A stretch of 54,909 nucleotides of DNA from Paludibacteraceae bacterium (GCA_017632345.1 JAGBRL010000058.1:1-54909), one strand, 5' to 3'; positions 7,045-15,735 are shown, numbered from the stretch's first letter. Numbers and translations are program-made. Notes: generated by a model not told the origin, from the sequence alone.

Positions 7045-7779
7045 TTAAAACTGATAATTTATATTAAAAGAAAACGCACAATCTGTATAATCATAGTAAT
7101 ATTCGTTATAGTAGTATTCATCACCAATGTAATAACCATAGTAATCATAGTAATCACATCCCGCCCAAGCTACCCCTGTAGATATAGACAAAGCCCGAGC
7201 TTTTGAGAAATGAATCTTCACACCTACTGACGTTGAAAAATAAAATGTTGGATCTGCAGTTATTAATGACCCTGCTTTTAAATCAAAAAACGGAGTAACC
7301 TTTGTTTTTAAAAAATTCACTTTGAAATCCGCATACAAAGGGACCCCGAAGCCATCTCCTCTTACTTCGTCGCTAAACGCTCTCAATCCAATACCACCTC
7401 CAAGCTGCAAATGACTGTTGAACTGATATCCAAATATAGCGTCATAACCAAACGCCACAAAATCTCCAAATTCCAACGTCTGTTCTATCTGAGTTCTGTA
7501 ACCCTTCTTGCTGAACTCTTTCTTCTTTTTTGGAGCAGCCTCTGTCTCTTCCGCAACAGTCTCTTCAGCCTGCTTCTCTTTTGTCACGGAGATAACCTCG
7601 CTCATGCCGTAAACCCATAGACTGCCGTCTGCGGTCTTAAATTTAACCTGCTCTCCGGTGGCTTCAATAAGCTCTCCTTTAATCACACTTCCGTTCTTTA
7701 AAGACAAAATGTCCCTTGCCGACACCGAAAACACCGCACTTGTCAAAGCAAGTACCAAAACAACAATTTTCTTTTTCAT
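7045..7779 (-). CDS. Outer-membrane beta-barrel paralog 1 (KDGSVIKGE family)
   Basis: 244 aa. The signal peptide MKKKIVVLVLALTSAVFSVSA is followed by SLKNGSVIKGELIEATG, TADGSLWVYGMSEV, an acidic/lysine linker (EETVAEETEAAPKKKKE) and a barrel with QFNSHLQLGGG, LKTKVTPFFDLKAGS and a terminal NINYQF. The loop before the last strand (roughly residues 207-232) is extremely Tyr/Asp-rich and is encoded by TAG/TAA-like triplet repeats on the plus strand. It is transcribed apart from the other four because a terminator follows. Confidence 0.78.
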   Translation of the reverse strand: MKKKIVVLVLALTSAVFSVSARDILSLKNGSVIKGELIEATGEQVKFKTADGSLWVYGMSEVISVTKEKQAEETVAEETEAAPKKKKEFSKKGYRTQIEQTLEFGDFVAFGYDAIFGYQFNSHLQLGGGIGLRAFSDEVRGDGFGVPLYADFKVNFLKTKVTPFFDLKAGSLITADPTFYFSTSVGVKIHFSKARALSISTGVAWAGCDYYDYYGYYIGDEYYYNEYYYDYTDCAFSFNINYQF

Positions 7780-7900
7780 TTTTTATAAATAAATATTAAC
7801 AAAAGCACACACAAAACTCTGATGACAACAGAATCAACAAAACGACAAATCCAACGTTTATCGTCTTAACGATTCCAACAATACCGGTATTTTCACGTCA

Positions 7901-8578
7901 TCATTTCAGTTTCAAGCAAATACCGCCTTGAGCGTTTGGCAATCCGGCACCTGTGTCAACGCCAAATTCAGCTTTCAGACCAAACACATCGCCAAAGTAA
8001 TAACGCATACCCACAAACGGCCCGAAACAGAACTTGCTTCCTATCGGATGTTCGCCAGTATAAGACTCGTAGTTGTACGGCTCTACATAGTTCCAAATCC
8101 TGAAGCGGCCGCCCATAAGCAGACCTCCGTACAAATCCATGCTCTCCACCACTTCGTAGTGAAACGAAAAGCGGAACGCGAGGAACATGTTGAACACCGT
8201 CGCATCATAAGGCCAGCGACCGTTATAATGGTATCCGTTGTGCCAATAATCATCCTCCCAGCCCCAGCAGTCGTCATAGTAGAAACTTGCGATACCGCCA
8301 AAGCCTAAAGCCCCTTTTCCGCCAGAAGATTTTGCGCCATTCTTTCCGCCTTTGCTCTTACCCTTCGACCCGCCGAAAAAACCGCTTGGCCCGCCAAAGT
8401 CAAGCGTCATGGACACCGGCGGCATAAGCACGTCACGGTTCGTCGTCCCTGATGAAGTGGGCGACCCTATAGTGAAATCAAGGACTGCGCTGCCCTTTTC
8501 GAACGTTGACTGCTGTGCCTCCGCACTGAATACAAAAAACGACGCAACAGCTACAAATGCTAAAACTACCTTTCTCAT
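7901..8578 (-). CDS. Outer-membrane protein with a Gly/Lys-rich insert
   Basis: 225 aa. The signal peptide ends ...FFVFSAEA. Mature residues run through FEKGSAVLDFTIG and FGGPSGFFGG, then a Gly/Ser/Lys-rich stretch near residues 70-92 (GSKGKSKGGKNGAKSSGGKG), then beta-barrel-like strands with VVESMDLYGGLLMGGRF and PFVGMRYYFGDVFGLKAEFGVD. The last part resembles the neighbour at 8896-9468 (FGGKYYFSDVFGVKAEF), so the two are diverged paralogs. Predicted small outer-membrane barrel, function unknown. Element A and a terminator separate the two genes. Confidence 0.7.
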   Translation of the reverse strand: MRKVVLAFVAVASFFVFSAEAQQSTFEKGSAVLDFTIGSPTSSGTTNRDVLMPPVSMTLDFGGPSGFFGGSKGKSKGGKNGAKSSGGKGALGFGGIASFYYDDCWGWEDDYWHNGYHYNGRWPYDATVFNMFLAFRFSFHYEVVESMDLYGGLLMGGRFRIWNYVEPYNYESYTGEHPIGSKFCFGPFVGMRYYFGDVFGLKAEFGVDTGAGLPNAQGGICLKLK

Positions 8579-8589
8579 TTTTTACATTA

Positions 8590-8790
8590 AAGGTGGATTC
8601 TATAAATTCATTTCGAGGAAATTTTGAATTTATTTCGAGGAAATTGCTGAGCGAAAGAAGGAAGCAGTGCGAGCACTGTGACCGACTGACAATCAGCTGG
8701 TTGCCGAAACAAATCAAAAAGTGCCGAATAGTTTATCAACCCACAATTCGTACATTTTAATTATAAACGGTGAATTTTTAGAACTCACCT
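8590..8790 (+). repeat. Interspersed inverted-end element, copy A
   Basis: The left end AAGGTGGATTCTATAAATT is matched by the inverted right end AATTTTTAGAACTCACCT at 8773-8790. Inside, ATTTCGAGGAAATT is repeated directly at 8610-8623 and 8632-8645, followed by a core resembling copies C, E and F. The left part also matches copy B at 33721-33823 in inverse orientation. No coding capacity. Confidence 0.6.
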
Positions 8791-8850
8791 AGACTTAACC
8801 TACCTGTGAATAAAATGCGGCATACGTCATTTCGCACTCTCTACCGCATA

Positions 8851-8878
8851 AAAAAAGTTGGGCGAACCCAACTTTTTT
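8851..8878. terminator. Bidirectional terminator
   Basis: AAAAAAGTTGGG and CCCAACTTTTTT form a perfect 12-bp stem around a CGAA loop, with T runs in both directions. It lies 18 bp beyond the stop of the minus-strand gene at 8896. Confidence 0.88.
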
Positions 8879-8895
8879 CTATAACCTCCTGTCTA

Positions 8896-9468
8896 TTAGA
8901 AATTGAAAGAGACACCAGCCGAGAACATTGGCAAGTTGCCTTCATTCCAGTCAAATACAGGGAATTCTGCCTTCACGCCAAACACGTCAGAGAAATAATA
9001 CTTGCCTCCAAAGAACATACCGCCGGCATACTTAACGTCAGTGTCAAAATCAGCGTCGTCTGTCGGAGACCAGATGTTCACACCATTAGCAAGACCTCCG
9101 TAAACATCAAGGTTTTCAACAAACTGAAAATGGAACGCAGCTCTGAACAACACTGTATTTTGCAAAATACCAAATTCACCATTGAAATGAGGAACGTCTT
9201 TTTCGTACGCACAAATGCCATAGTAGAATCCCAAGTCAATAGCACCATTCTGACCGAAAGCGCTTGTATTGATAAAACCCGAAGTAACACCCCAATTTCC
9301 GTCAATAGAAATCATAGGCATTTTTCCGTCCGCGTCTCCAGCAGGAGGCACACCCAACATAATACCAAGGCTGAAGTCTCCCGGTGTAGCATACTGAATA
9401 CCACCAACTTTTGCATTAGCTGTAGCAAAAGCTAAAACAGAAACGATAAAAATTAAAACTTTTTTCAT
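8896..9468 (-). CDS. Small outer-membrane beta-barrel protein
   Basis: 190 aa. The signal peptide MKKVLIFIVSVLAFATANA is followed by alternating strand-like segments (GDFSLGIMLG, AIDLGFYYG, VLFRAAFHFQFVENLDVYGGLANG) and a terminal AGVSFNF ending in an aromatic residue, as in BAM substrates. It shares FVENLDVYGGL and YYFSDVFGVKAEF with the downstream gene at 7901-8578. An AGGGGA ribosome-binding site lies 4-9 bp before the ATG and a -7 box lies upstream. Function unknown. Confidence 0.75.
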   Translation of the reverse strand: MKKVLIFIVSVLAFATANAKVGGIQYATPGDFSLGIMLGVPPAGDADGKMPMISIDGNWGVTSGFINTSAFGQNGAIDLGFYYGICAYEKDVPHFNGEFGILQNTVLFRAAFHFQFVENLDVYGGLANGVNIWSPTDDADFDTDVKYAGGMFFGGKYYFSDVFGVKAEFPVFDWNEGNLPMFSAGVSFNF

Positions 9469-9499
9469 TTTCCCCTAAATTTTGTTTAAAATTATGCCG

Positions 9500-9507
9500 C
9501 AAAGATA
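9500..9507 (-). promoter_or_regulatory. Putative -7 box of the gene at 8896-9468
   Basis: TATCTTTG on the minus strand fits TAnnTTTG exactly and lies 31 bp upstream of the ATG. Confidence 0.5.
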
Positions 9508-10157
9508 CGCTTTTTTTTCTATTATGAAACTTTTACTATGTTAAAAAACATAAATCATGATAAAAAAAGAACATTCGCCTCAAAACCAGACAATTTAAGT
9601 CTGAATTATTTTGCAAATATCAAAAAAAATGCCTTTCTTTAAAGGTAATAAAATAGCATAGAAGCGAACTTGCCATCCTTGTCCTTTTGTCAAATCCAAC
9701 AAAGGATTAACGGCGAGAAGAATGTTATTAAAATTTAAAACTAATAGCATTCGCAGTTTTTATGCTTTCATTTTATCAGAAAGGCACTCTCTTTTCTGAC
9801 TTCTACCAGAAACGCACGATTTTTCGCTTTCAAAACTGCCCTTTTACCTTTTATATGAAATATCCACAGCAATCATCAGTTTCAAAATGTCACACCATCG
9901 CCAGCATTAATATAGAGAATAGCCGCACTTATAAAATAAGCGGCACCAATTCGCAACGCATACCGTTGCAATTTGCCAAAAAACACTGTTTTATAACACA
10001 TTGTCATGATTGCTCTCTTTTTCGCCTCTATACTTTTGAAAAAATATCATTTACTAAAAAAACAAAAAAAAGACAAAATCTGTTAATATTTACGTACACT
10101 TTTCACTTTAGGTTTGAACAAAATATTTAAATTTGTCGTCTCAAAAAACTTACGTAT
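9508..10157. other. Gene-free stretch upstream of the helicase
   Basis: About 650 bp of AT-rich DNA. A plus-strand open frame at 9762-10130 has no domain, poor composition and no homolog I recognise, so I do not call it. At 9777-9817 two similar units (CAGAAAGGCAC and CAGAAACGCAC) lie 30 bp apart and read as a KGTLFSD-like peptide repeat, perhaps a decayed relative of the 33-bp array near 1500. TAAATTTG at 10128-10135 could be a -7 box for the helicase gene. Confidence 0.45.
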
Positions 10158-13121
10158 ATGCAAACTATATTTTCACTGCTTATTGTCGAGCATAAATTCT
10201 GGGGAGCTATGTTTCAGCCATACATGCTTAGCAAGGTTGCAAACTACTACTCTATCGAAGAGCTGTTATCGTCAAAAAACATAGACAAATTTTCCCTTAC
10301 AGAGACAGAAAGAGATATAGTTAGTTTATGCGACAATTACAACGACAACAATATTGTGAAGACATTCTCTAAGGAGAAAGTCACGCTCGCTGAGTTCATG
10401 CGCAAAAACAAAAACAACAGCAACATCGTAGAGTTTATTCTAAAGCATATAGACAAGAACGTCTATAAAGTGGCAGAACTCCTTAAGGACACAGACATTC
10501 CCGTCTATCACAAAAAATCGTTCACAAATCTGTATGACTCAGACCGCATAAATGTGGATAAAGAGTTCAGCAAATGCACGGTCCTATTTGAGCGCACGGC
10601 CGAGGACCTTCGCTATTCGCGCAAAGTCATAAACGGCGGCTCTCAGATAAACCTCAAAGGCGGCTCTCCGCTTGTGCTAAGCAACTCGCCTTGCTGCATT
10701 CTCCTTAAAAATAACCTCCTGATATTTAAAGATATAGACTACAATAAAATATCGCCTTTCTTCAGCAAGGAGTTCATCTCTATCGCAAAGAAAACGGAAA
10801 GAAAGTACATGGAGACTTTCGTGATGAACGCTATAAAAGAGGACGACGTGGAGGCTAAAGGATTCTGCATAAAACATAACACTATGGATTTTGAGCCGGT
10901 CGTGACCGTTTCGCACGATTTCAACCAAAACGCTGTGCTGAACTTGGATTTCAAATATGGCGACAAACTTTACCATTCGTTCGTGCAGTCTCCAAAACAG
11001 GTGGCTTTGGAGGTGACCGGCGACCAATACGTGTTCACCATCACCGAACGTGATTTGGAGAAGGAGAATTTTTACGTTCACACTCTGAACGAAGCTGGGT
11101 TTCAGTGCGTGAACTCAGGTCTGCGGCCGTACAACTCGGAAAGCTGCAACATATACGACATCATAGACCTTCTGACTGCGAACAAGAGCAATTTGTCCGA
11201 CTTCACTTTAAACATAAACTTCGACGACAAAAACTTTGTTATTGCGGACTCCGAGATTCAAACGAATTTTTCAGAGCAGAACGACTGGTTCGACATAAAC
11301 GCCACTGTTTTTATCAAAAACTTCTCCATACCATTCTACAAACTGAGAAACAACATACTGAACGGCAATCGAGAATACGTTTTGCCTGACGGCAGCGTCG
11401 CTGTTTTGCCTCAAGAATGGTTTACAAAATACTCTGACTTGTTCAGCTTTGGAGAAGAGACAGACAGTGGCTCTATCAGGCTGAAAAAAATGCACGTGGG
11501 CATTTACAATGCTCTGGAATCAATCGATTTGCCAGACAAGCCTTTAATCAAAGACGAAATTATTCAGGACGTTCCGGAGGGCGTTAACGCGACTCTGCGA
11601 AACTACCAGCAGGAGGGCTACTCCTGGCTCTGCTATCTGTATAATAACAACCTCGGCGGATGCCTTGCCGACGACATGGGTTTAGGAAAAACGCTGCAGT
11701 TTCTTTCCTTCTTTCAATACTTGTACAAAGGCCTGAAGAAAAAGGAAGTCAGCCTATCCGCCAACAACAGCTGGTGCCACAACTCGGCTGAACCTACATT
11801 GTTCGACTTGGCTGAACATTCATCAAAAAGAACTGATAACGCAGACGTGAGCTGCAAATCCGCCGAAAGCAAACACGCTTCGCTTGTGATCATGCCAACG
11901 TCTCTGCTTCATAACTGGAAAAACGAAATAAGGAAATTCACGCCCGAACTGTCTGTGCTCGACTATTCGGGACAAAAGCGCATCAGAACGAAAAACATAG
12001 ACAAGATATTTCAACACTACAACATCGTGCTGACAACGTACGGAGTTATCAGAAACGACATTGATTTTCTGAGCACTTATAACTTCGAGTGCATCGTGCT
12101 GGACGAAAGCCAGTACATAAAAAACACGTCGTCTCAAATATACCAGTCTATTCTGAAACTTGAAGCGAACCGAAGATTTGTAATCACAGGAACGCCGATA
12201 GAGAATTCTCTGACCGACCTTTGGGCTCAGCTTAACTTTGTGAACAAAGGCATGTTAGGTTCTCTCTCATTCTTCAAATCACATTATGTGACACCAATTC
12301 AGAAATACAAAAATACCAGTCAGCCTTCGGTTGTCGAACTGGAACGAAAGTTGCAGCACTTGATAAAGCCCTTCGTGCTGAGACGCACCAAAAGCGAGGT
12401 GTCTAAAGACTTGCCGCCGGTGATAGAACAGACTGTGCTTTGCGAGATGAGCGAATCTCAGAACAAACTTTATCAGACAGAAAAATCTGCTATCAGAAAC
12501 TCGCTGATGGACCAGATCTTGCAGAAAAAAGACTCAATCCTTGCTATTTCGGCTCTGCTTAGGCTCAGGCAAATTGCAAACCACCCGCGGCTGGTGGACG
12601 AGTCCGGCGAATTTGACTCGCCAAAGCTGGACAGCGTGCTTTCTCATATAGAAAGTTTGCAGGCTGGCGGACACAAAGTGCTGATATTCTCATCTTTTGT
12701 TAAATTGCTGAACATTGTCGAGGAGCGACTAAACAGCTTAGGTTTCAGTTATGAGAAACTGACAGGAGAGACCTCTAATCGCGAAAAGGTGATTGAATCG
12801 TTCCAGAACAATCCTGAAAAAGTATGCTTCCTCATTTCACTCAAAGCCGGAGGTGTGGGGCTGAACCTGACTGCAGCCGATTACGTATTCATGCTCGACC
12901 CTTGGTGGAATCCTGCCGCCGAACTTCAAGCTATAAACAGGTCGCACCGAATAGGGCAAAAAAGAACTGTAATGGTGTACAAATTCATAACAAAAGATAC
13001 TGTGGAAGAAAAAATACAACAGCTGCAATGCGAAAAAAACAAACTCGCAAACACGTTCATCAACACAAACAACCCGTTTGCCGCTATGGAGTTTGATGAG
13101 ATTAAAGATTTGTTCGCATAA
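10158..13121 (+). CDS. SNF2-family DEAD/DEAH-box helicase
   Basis: 987 aa. A long N-terminal region (about 1-475) without recognised motifs precedes a two-lobed SNF2 motor. Motif I is DDMGLGKT near 505-512, motif II DESQ near 649, motif III TGTPIENSLTDLW, then VLRRTK. In the second lobe are LIFSSF, LKAGGVGLNLTAADYV and NRSHRIGQ near 927-934. SNF2 proteins are dsDNA translocases that remodel protein-DNA complexes. A polar, Ser/Asn-rich insert of about 50 residues lies between motifs I and Ia (near 535-585). No methylase, nuclease or phospholipase-D gene sits beside it, so there is no sign of a restriction or defence operon. It stands alone between two large intergenic regions. Confidence 0.92.
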   Translation: MQTIFSLLIVEHKFWGAMFQPYMLSKVANYYSIEELLSSKNIDKFSLTETERDIVSLCDNYNDNNIVKTFSKEKVTLAEFMRKNKNNSNIVEFILKHIDKNVYKVAELLKDTDIPVYHKKSFTNLYDSDRINVDKEFSKCTVLFERTAEDLRYSRKVINGGSQINLKGGSPLVLSNSPCCILLKNNLLIFKDIDYNKISPFFSKEFISIAKKTERKYMETFVMNAIKEDDVEAKGFCIKHNTMDFEPVVTVSHDFNQNAVLNLDFKYGDKLYHSFVQSPKQVALEVTGDQYVFTITERDLEKENFYVHTLNEAGFQCVNSGLRPYNSESCNIYDIIDLLTANKSNLSDFTLNINFDDKNFVIADSEIQTNFSEQNDWFDINATVFIKNFSIPFYKLRNNILNGNREYVLPDGSVAVLPQEWFTKYSDLFSFGEETDSGSIRLKKMHVGIYNALESIDLPDKPLIKDEIIQDVPEGVNATLRNYQQEGYSWLCYLYNNNLGGCLADDMGLGKTLQFLSFFQYLYKGLKKKEVSLSANNSWCHNSAEPTLFDLAEHSSKRTDNADVSCKSAESKHASLVIMPTSLLHNWKNEIRKFTPELSVLDYSGQKRIRTKNIDKIFQHYNIVLTTYGVIRNDIDFLSTYNFECIVLDESQYIKNTSSQIYQSILKLEANRRFVITGTPIENSLTDLWAQLNFVNKGMLGSLSFFKSHYVTPIQKYKNTSQPSVVELERKLQHLIKPFVLRRTKSEVSKDLPPVIEQTVLCEMSESQNKLYQTEKSAIRNSLMDQILQKKDSILAISALLRLRQIANHPRLVDESGEFDSPKLDSVLSHIESLQAGGHKVLIFSSFVKLLNIVEERLNSLGFSYEKLTGETSNREKVIESFQNNPEKVCFLISLKAGGVGLNLTAADYVFMLDPWWNPAAELQAINRSHRIGQKRTVMVYKFITKDTVEEKIQQLQCEKNKLANTFINTNNPFAAMEFDEIKDLFA

Positions 13122-13144
13122 GGCTGACTCGAAGTGACTTAGCT

Positions 13145-13395
13145 CGTTTTTGTCAATATTGTCTAAAATAATTTTAGAGCAAAATTAAAAGGATGTTGCA
13201 TGATGGGAATTACTGCTAAAACAACACTTTATTTTAGTGTTCAACGTCCTTATGTGTTCTTTCTTTTAAAAGTTCTGGCTTTCTACTTCCCTATTTATCT
13301 GCCTGGAAGGCAGTACCAAAGTTTTCTGAGGTATTGAAAGAGCCATGACTTCCTTTTGTTTTTCACAAATTATTTAGGACAATATTGCGTTTTTG
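13145..13395 (+). mobile_element. MITE-like element with target-site duplication
   Basis: The element occupies 13153-13387. The left end CAATATTGTCTAAAATAATT (13154-13173) is matched in inverse orientation by the right end (13366-13387, reading CAATATTGTCCTAAATAATT on the minus strand). The direct 8-bp repeats CGTTTTTG at 13145-13152 and 13388-13395 look like a target-site duplication. Inside, AAGGATGTTG (13189-13198) pairs with CAACGTCCTT (13242-13251), with a nested AACACT/AGTGTT stem. No transposase is encoded. The end sequence also occurs at 54690, beside an IS4-like transposase tail, so it is probably a non-autonomous relative. Confidence 0.75.
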
Positions 13396-13602
13396 CAGAA
13401 AAAAAAATGCGAACGGACCGCTTTTGCTCTGTTTTTCTAAAATATTTGACAAAAGCATATTTTTACAACAAACTAAAAATCAACTAATTACAAAAAAGAA
13501 AAAAGAAAAAAGATGAAAGGTTGATATTTTTTAACGTTTTTATTAATCGAAGTTAAAACCATTTTATTAAATTTGCGTAAAACGTTTTAATAAATTTTAA
13601 AG
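13396..13602. other. AT-rich leader before the glycosyltransferase gene
   Basis: Non-coding. TAAATTTG at 13568-13575 fits a -7 box 27 bp before the GTG start. The segment AAGTTAAAA...ATTTTATTAAATTTGC here is nearly repeated upstream of obgE (18192-18217), which suggests a shared promoter type. Confidence 0.4.
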
Positions 13603-14355
13603 GTGAATAACGGTATTGTCATAATTCCTACTTATAACGAGAAGGAAAACATTGAGAAAATAATCAGGGCGGTGTTTGACCTCCCGAAGACATTTCATAT
13701 TTTGGTTATTGACGACGGTTCCCCGGACGGCACTGCAAACATCGTAAAAGGTATACAAAGTGAATTTCCGGAACGTCTGCACATCATAGAGCGTTCTGGC
13801 AAACTCGGGCTGGGCACGGCTTATATCACAGGGTTCAAATGGGCTATCGAACACAAATATGACTATATCTTCGAGATGGACGCCGACTTTTCTCACAATC
13901 CGAACGACCTGCTCAAACTGCACTCAGCCTGCGAGGACGAGGGCGCTGACCTTGCAATCGGCTCCAGATACATCTCTGGCGTGAATGTCGTGAACTGGCC
14001 TATAGGAAGGGTGCTGATGTCTTATTTCGCCTCTAAATATGTTAGAATGATTACCGGGATGAACATCGCCGACACTACTGCCGGATTCAAATGCTACAAA
14101 CGGGAAGTGCTGGAAACCATAGACCTCGACAAAATCAGGTTTAAAGGCTATGCGTTCCAAATCGAAATGAAGTTCACCACTTACATGTGCGGCTTCGCCA
14201 TCAAGGAGGTGCCAATAATCTTCGTAAACCGTATGCTCGGAGTCTCTAAAATGAACGGAGGCATATTCGGAGAGGCTGTCTTCGGGGTGATCAGACTTAA
14301 ATGGAGAAGTTTCTTCAGAAAATATCCGCAGAAAGGATCCGCTAAAACGAATTGA
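13603..14355 (+). CDS. Polyprenol-phosphate mannose synthase-like glycosyltransferase (GT2)
   Basis: 250 aa starting at GTG. The GT-A fold of family 2 is clear: IIPTYNEKENI near residues 6-16, VIDDGSPDGT near 34-43, EMDADFSHNP near 86-95 (the DxD metal site), then GSRYISG and TAGFKCY. This pattern and length match bacterial single-domain DPM1-like enzymes, which transfer a sugar from GDP-mannose or a similar donor to a lipid phosphate at the inner membrane face. Donor and acceptor are not readable from sequence. It lies 30 bp upstream of pyrC in the same direction. Confidence 0.88.
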   Translation: MNNGIVIIPTYNEKENIEKIIRAVFDLPKTFHILVIDDGSPDGTANIVKGIQSEFPERLHIIERSGKLGLGTAYITGFKWAIEHKYDYIFEMDADFSHNPNDLLKLHSACEDEGADLAIGSRYISGVNVVNWPIGRVLMSYFASKYVRMITGMNIADTTAGFKCYKREVLETIDLDKIRFKGYAFQIEMKFTTYMCGFAIKEVPIIFVNRMLGVSKMNGGIFGEAVFGVIRLKWRSFFRKYPQKGSAKTN

Positions 14356-14385
14356 TTTTATAAACTTTAGACAATAATAATTAAA

Positions 14386-15735
14386 ATGAAAACTATACTG
14401 ATTCACAATGCCAAAATCATAAATGAAGGCAATTCTTTTAAAGGCTCTCTTCTTATAGAAGGAGACAAAATTTCTAAAATCTTCAAAGGCGACGTGCCTG
14501 AGAATGTGATTAAAAACGCTGACGTCATTGACGCTGACGGAAAGTGGGTGCTGCCTGGTGTAATAGACACTCACGTGCACTTCCGCGAACCGGGACTGAC
14601 TGACAAGGCCGACTTCCTTACCGAGTCTAAGGCGGCTGTTGCCGGGGGCGTAACGTCTTTCTTGGATATGCCAAACACAAAACCGCAAACTACATCTATG
14701 GCTCTGTGGAACGAGAAAGCGGACATCGCCGCTAAAAAGTCTTTGGCGAACTTCTCTTTCTACCTCGGAGCTACAAACGACAATATCAACGAAATCATCA
14801 ACGTTGACAAAAACAAAGTCTGCGGTATCAAAATATTCATGGGCTCTTCTACTGGCGACATGATGGTGAGCGACATGAGCGTAATCGAAAAGATTTTTGC
14901 TGAGTCTCCGATACTTGTGGCTACTCATAACGAGGACGAAGAGATGATCAAAGCCAATATTGAAAAATACAAGGCTGAATTTGGAGACAACCCAATTCCT
15001 ATCTCTTATCACGAGTTGATCAGAAATTCTGACGCTTGCTACAAATCTACTTCTAAGGCTATCGATATGGCTAAGAAGCACAACACTCGTCTGCACGTGC
15101 TTCACCTTACAACGGCTAAGGAACTTGCTCTGTTCGAAAACTCGCCTATCGACAAGAAGAAGATTACTGCTGAAACTTGCGTGGGATACCTCTGGTTTGA
15201 CGACAGCGACTACGAAAGGCTTGGCGCTAAAATCAAATGCAACCCTTCTATCAAGAAGGAGAAGAGCCGCGTGAACTTGCTTCAGGCTATAGAAAAAGGA
15301 TTTATCGACACTGTTGCGTCCGACCACGCTCCGCACCTCCTTTCTGAAAAGGAAGGCGACTGCCTGACGGCTGTTTCCGGATACCCTTCTATTCAGCACT
15401 CTTTGCCAATGATGCTTGAACTGGCTAAGAAGGGTAATTTCTCTCGCGAACAGGTTGTGGAAAAAATGTGCCACAATCCGGCTAAACTTTTCAATATCGA
15501 GAAACGCGGCTTTATCAGAAAAGGGTTCTATGCAGACTTGGTAATTGTTGAGCCTAACGCTCAGTACACTGTCGATGCTAAGGATATTCAGTATAAATGC
15601 GGATGGACTCCTTTGGAAGGCGCTACTTTGTCTTACAAAGTGGAAAAAACTTTCGTAAACGGAAATCTTGTGTTTGACGAAGGTAAATTTGACGAATCGG
15701 CTAAGGGTCGATTACTCGAATTTAACAGACAATAA
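14386..15735 (+). CDS. pyrC: Dihydroorotase (class I)
   Basis: 449 aa. It catalyses reversible cyclisation of carbamoyl aspartate to dihydroorotate in pyrimidine synthesis. The metal site DTHVHFREPG lies near residues 60-69, with GGVTSFLDMPNT after it, a lysine-containing VCGIKIFMGSSTG (the carbamylated lysine region in amidohydrolases), LHVLHLTTA, and SDHAPH near residue 312. CNPSIK and VSGYPSIQHSLP are further hallmarks of the bacterial type I enzyme. Intact, with normal length. It is probably cotranscribed with the upstream glycosyltransferase. Confidence 0.93.
   Translation: MKTILIHNAKIINEGNSFKGSLLIEGDKISKIFKGDVPENVIKNADVIDADGKWVLPGVIDTHVHFREPGLTDKADFLTESKAAVAGGVTSFLDMPNTKPQTTSMALWNEKADIAAKKSLANFSFYLGATNDNINEIINVDKNKVCGIKIFMGSSTGDMMVSDMSVIEKIFAESPILVATHNEDEEMIKANIEKYKAEFGDNPIPISYHELIRNSDACYKSTSKAIDMAKKHNTRLHVLHLTTAKELALFENSPIDKKKITAETCVGYLWFDDSDYERLGAKIKCNPSIKKEKSRVNLLQAIEKGFIDTVASDHAPHLLSEKEGDCLTAVSGYPSIQHSLPMMLELAKKGNFSREQVVEKMCHNPAKLFNIEKRGFIRKGFYADLVIVEPNAQYTVDAKDIQYKCGWTPLEGATLSYKVEKTFVNGNLVFDEGKFDESAKGRLLEFNRQ

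Noticed and set aside
9762..10130. Plus-strand open frame of 122 codons before the helicase
   Set aside because: Low-complexity composition rich in Phe/Lys/Thr, no domain or ribosome-binding site, and an AT-rich gap. Probably chance.
10158..13121. Helicase as part of a DISARM-, Druantia- or restriction-type defence system
   Set aside because: Adjacent genes are outer-membrane barrels and a sugar transferase, with no methylase, nuclease or DUF1998 protein nearby.
13924..15474. Very long minus-strand open frame (516 codons) opposite pyrC
   Set aside because: It is a codon-shadow of the glycosyltransferase and pyrC genes; both have full motif sets on the plus strand and the shadow has no recognisable domain.
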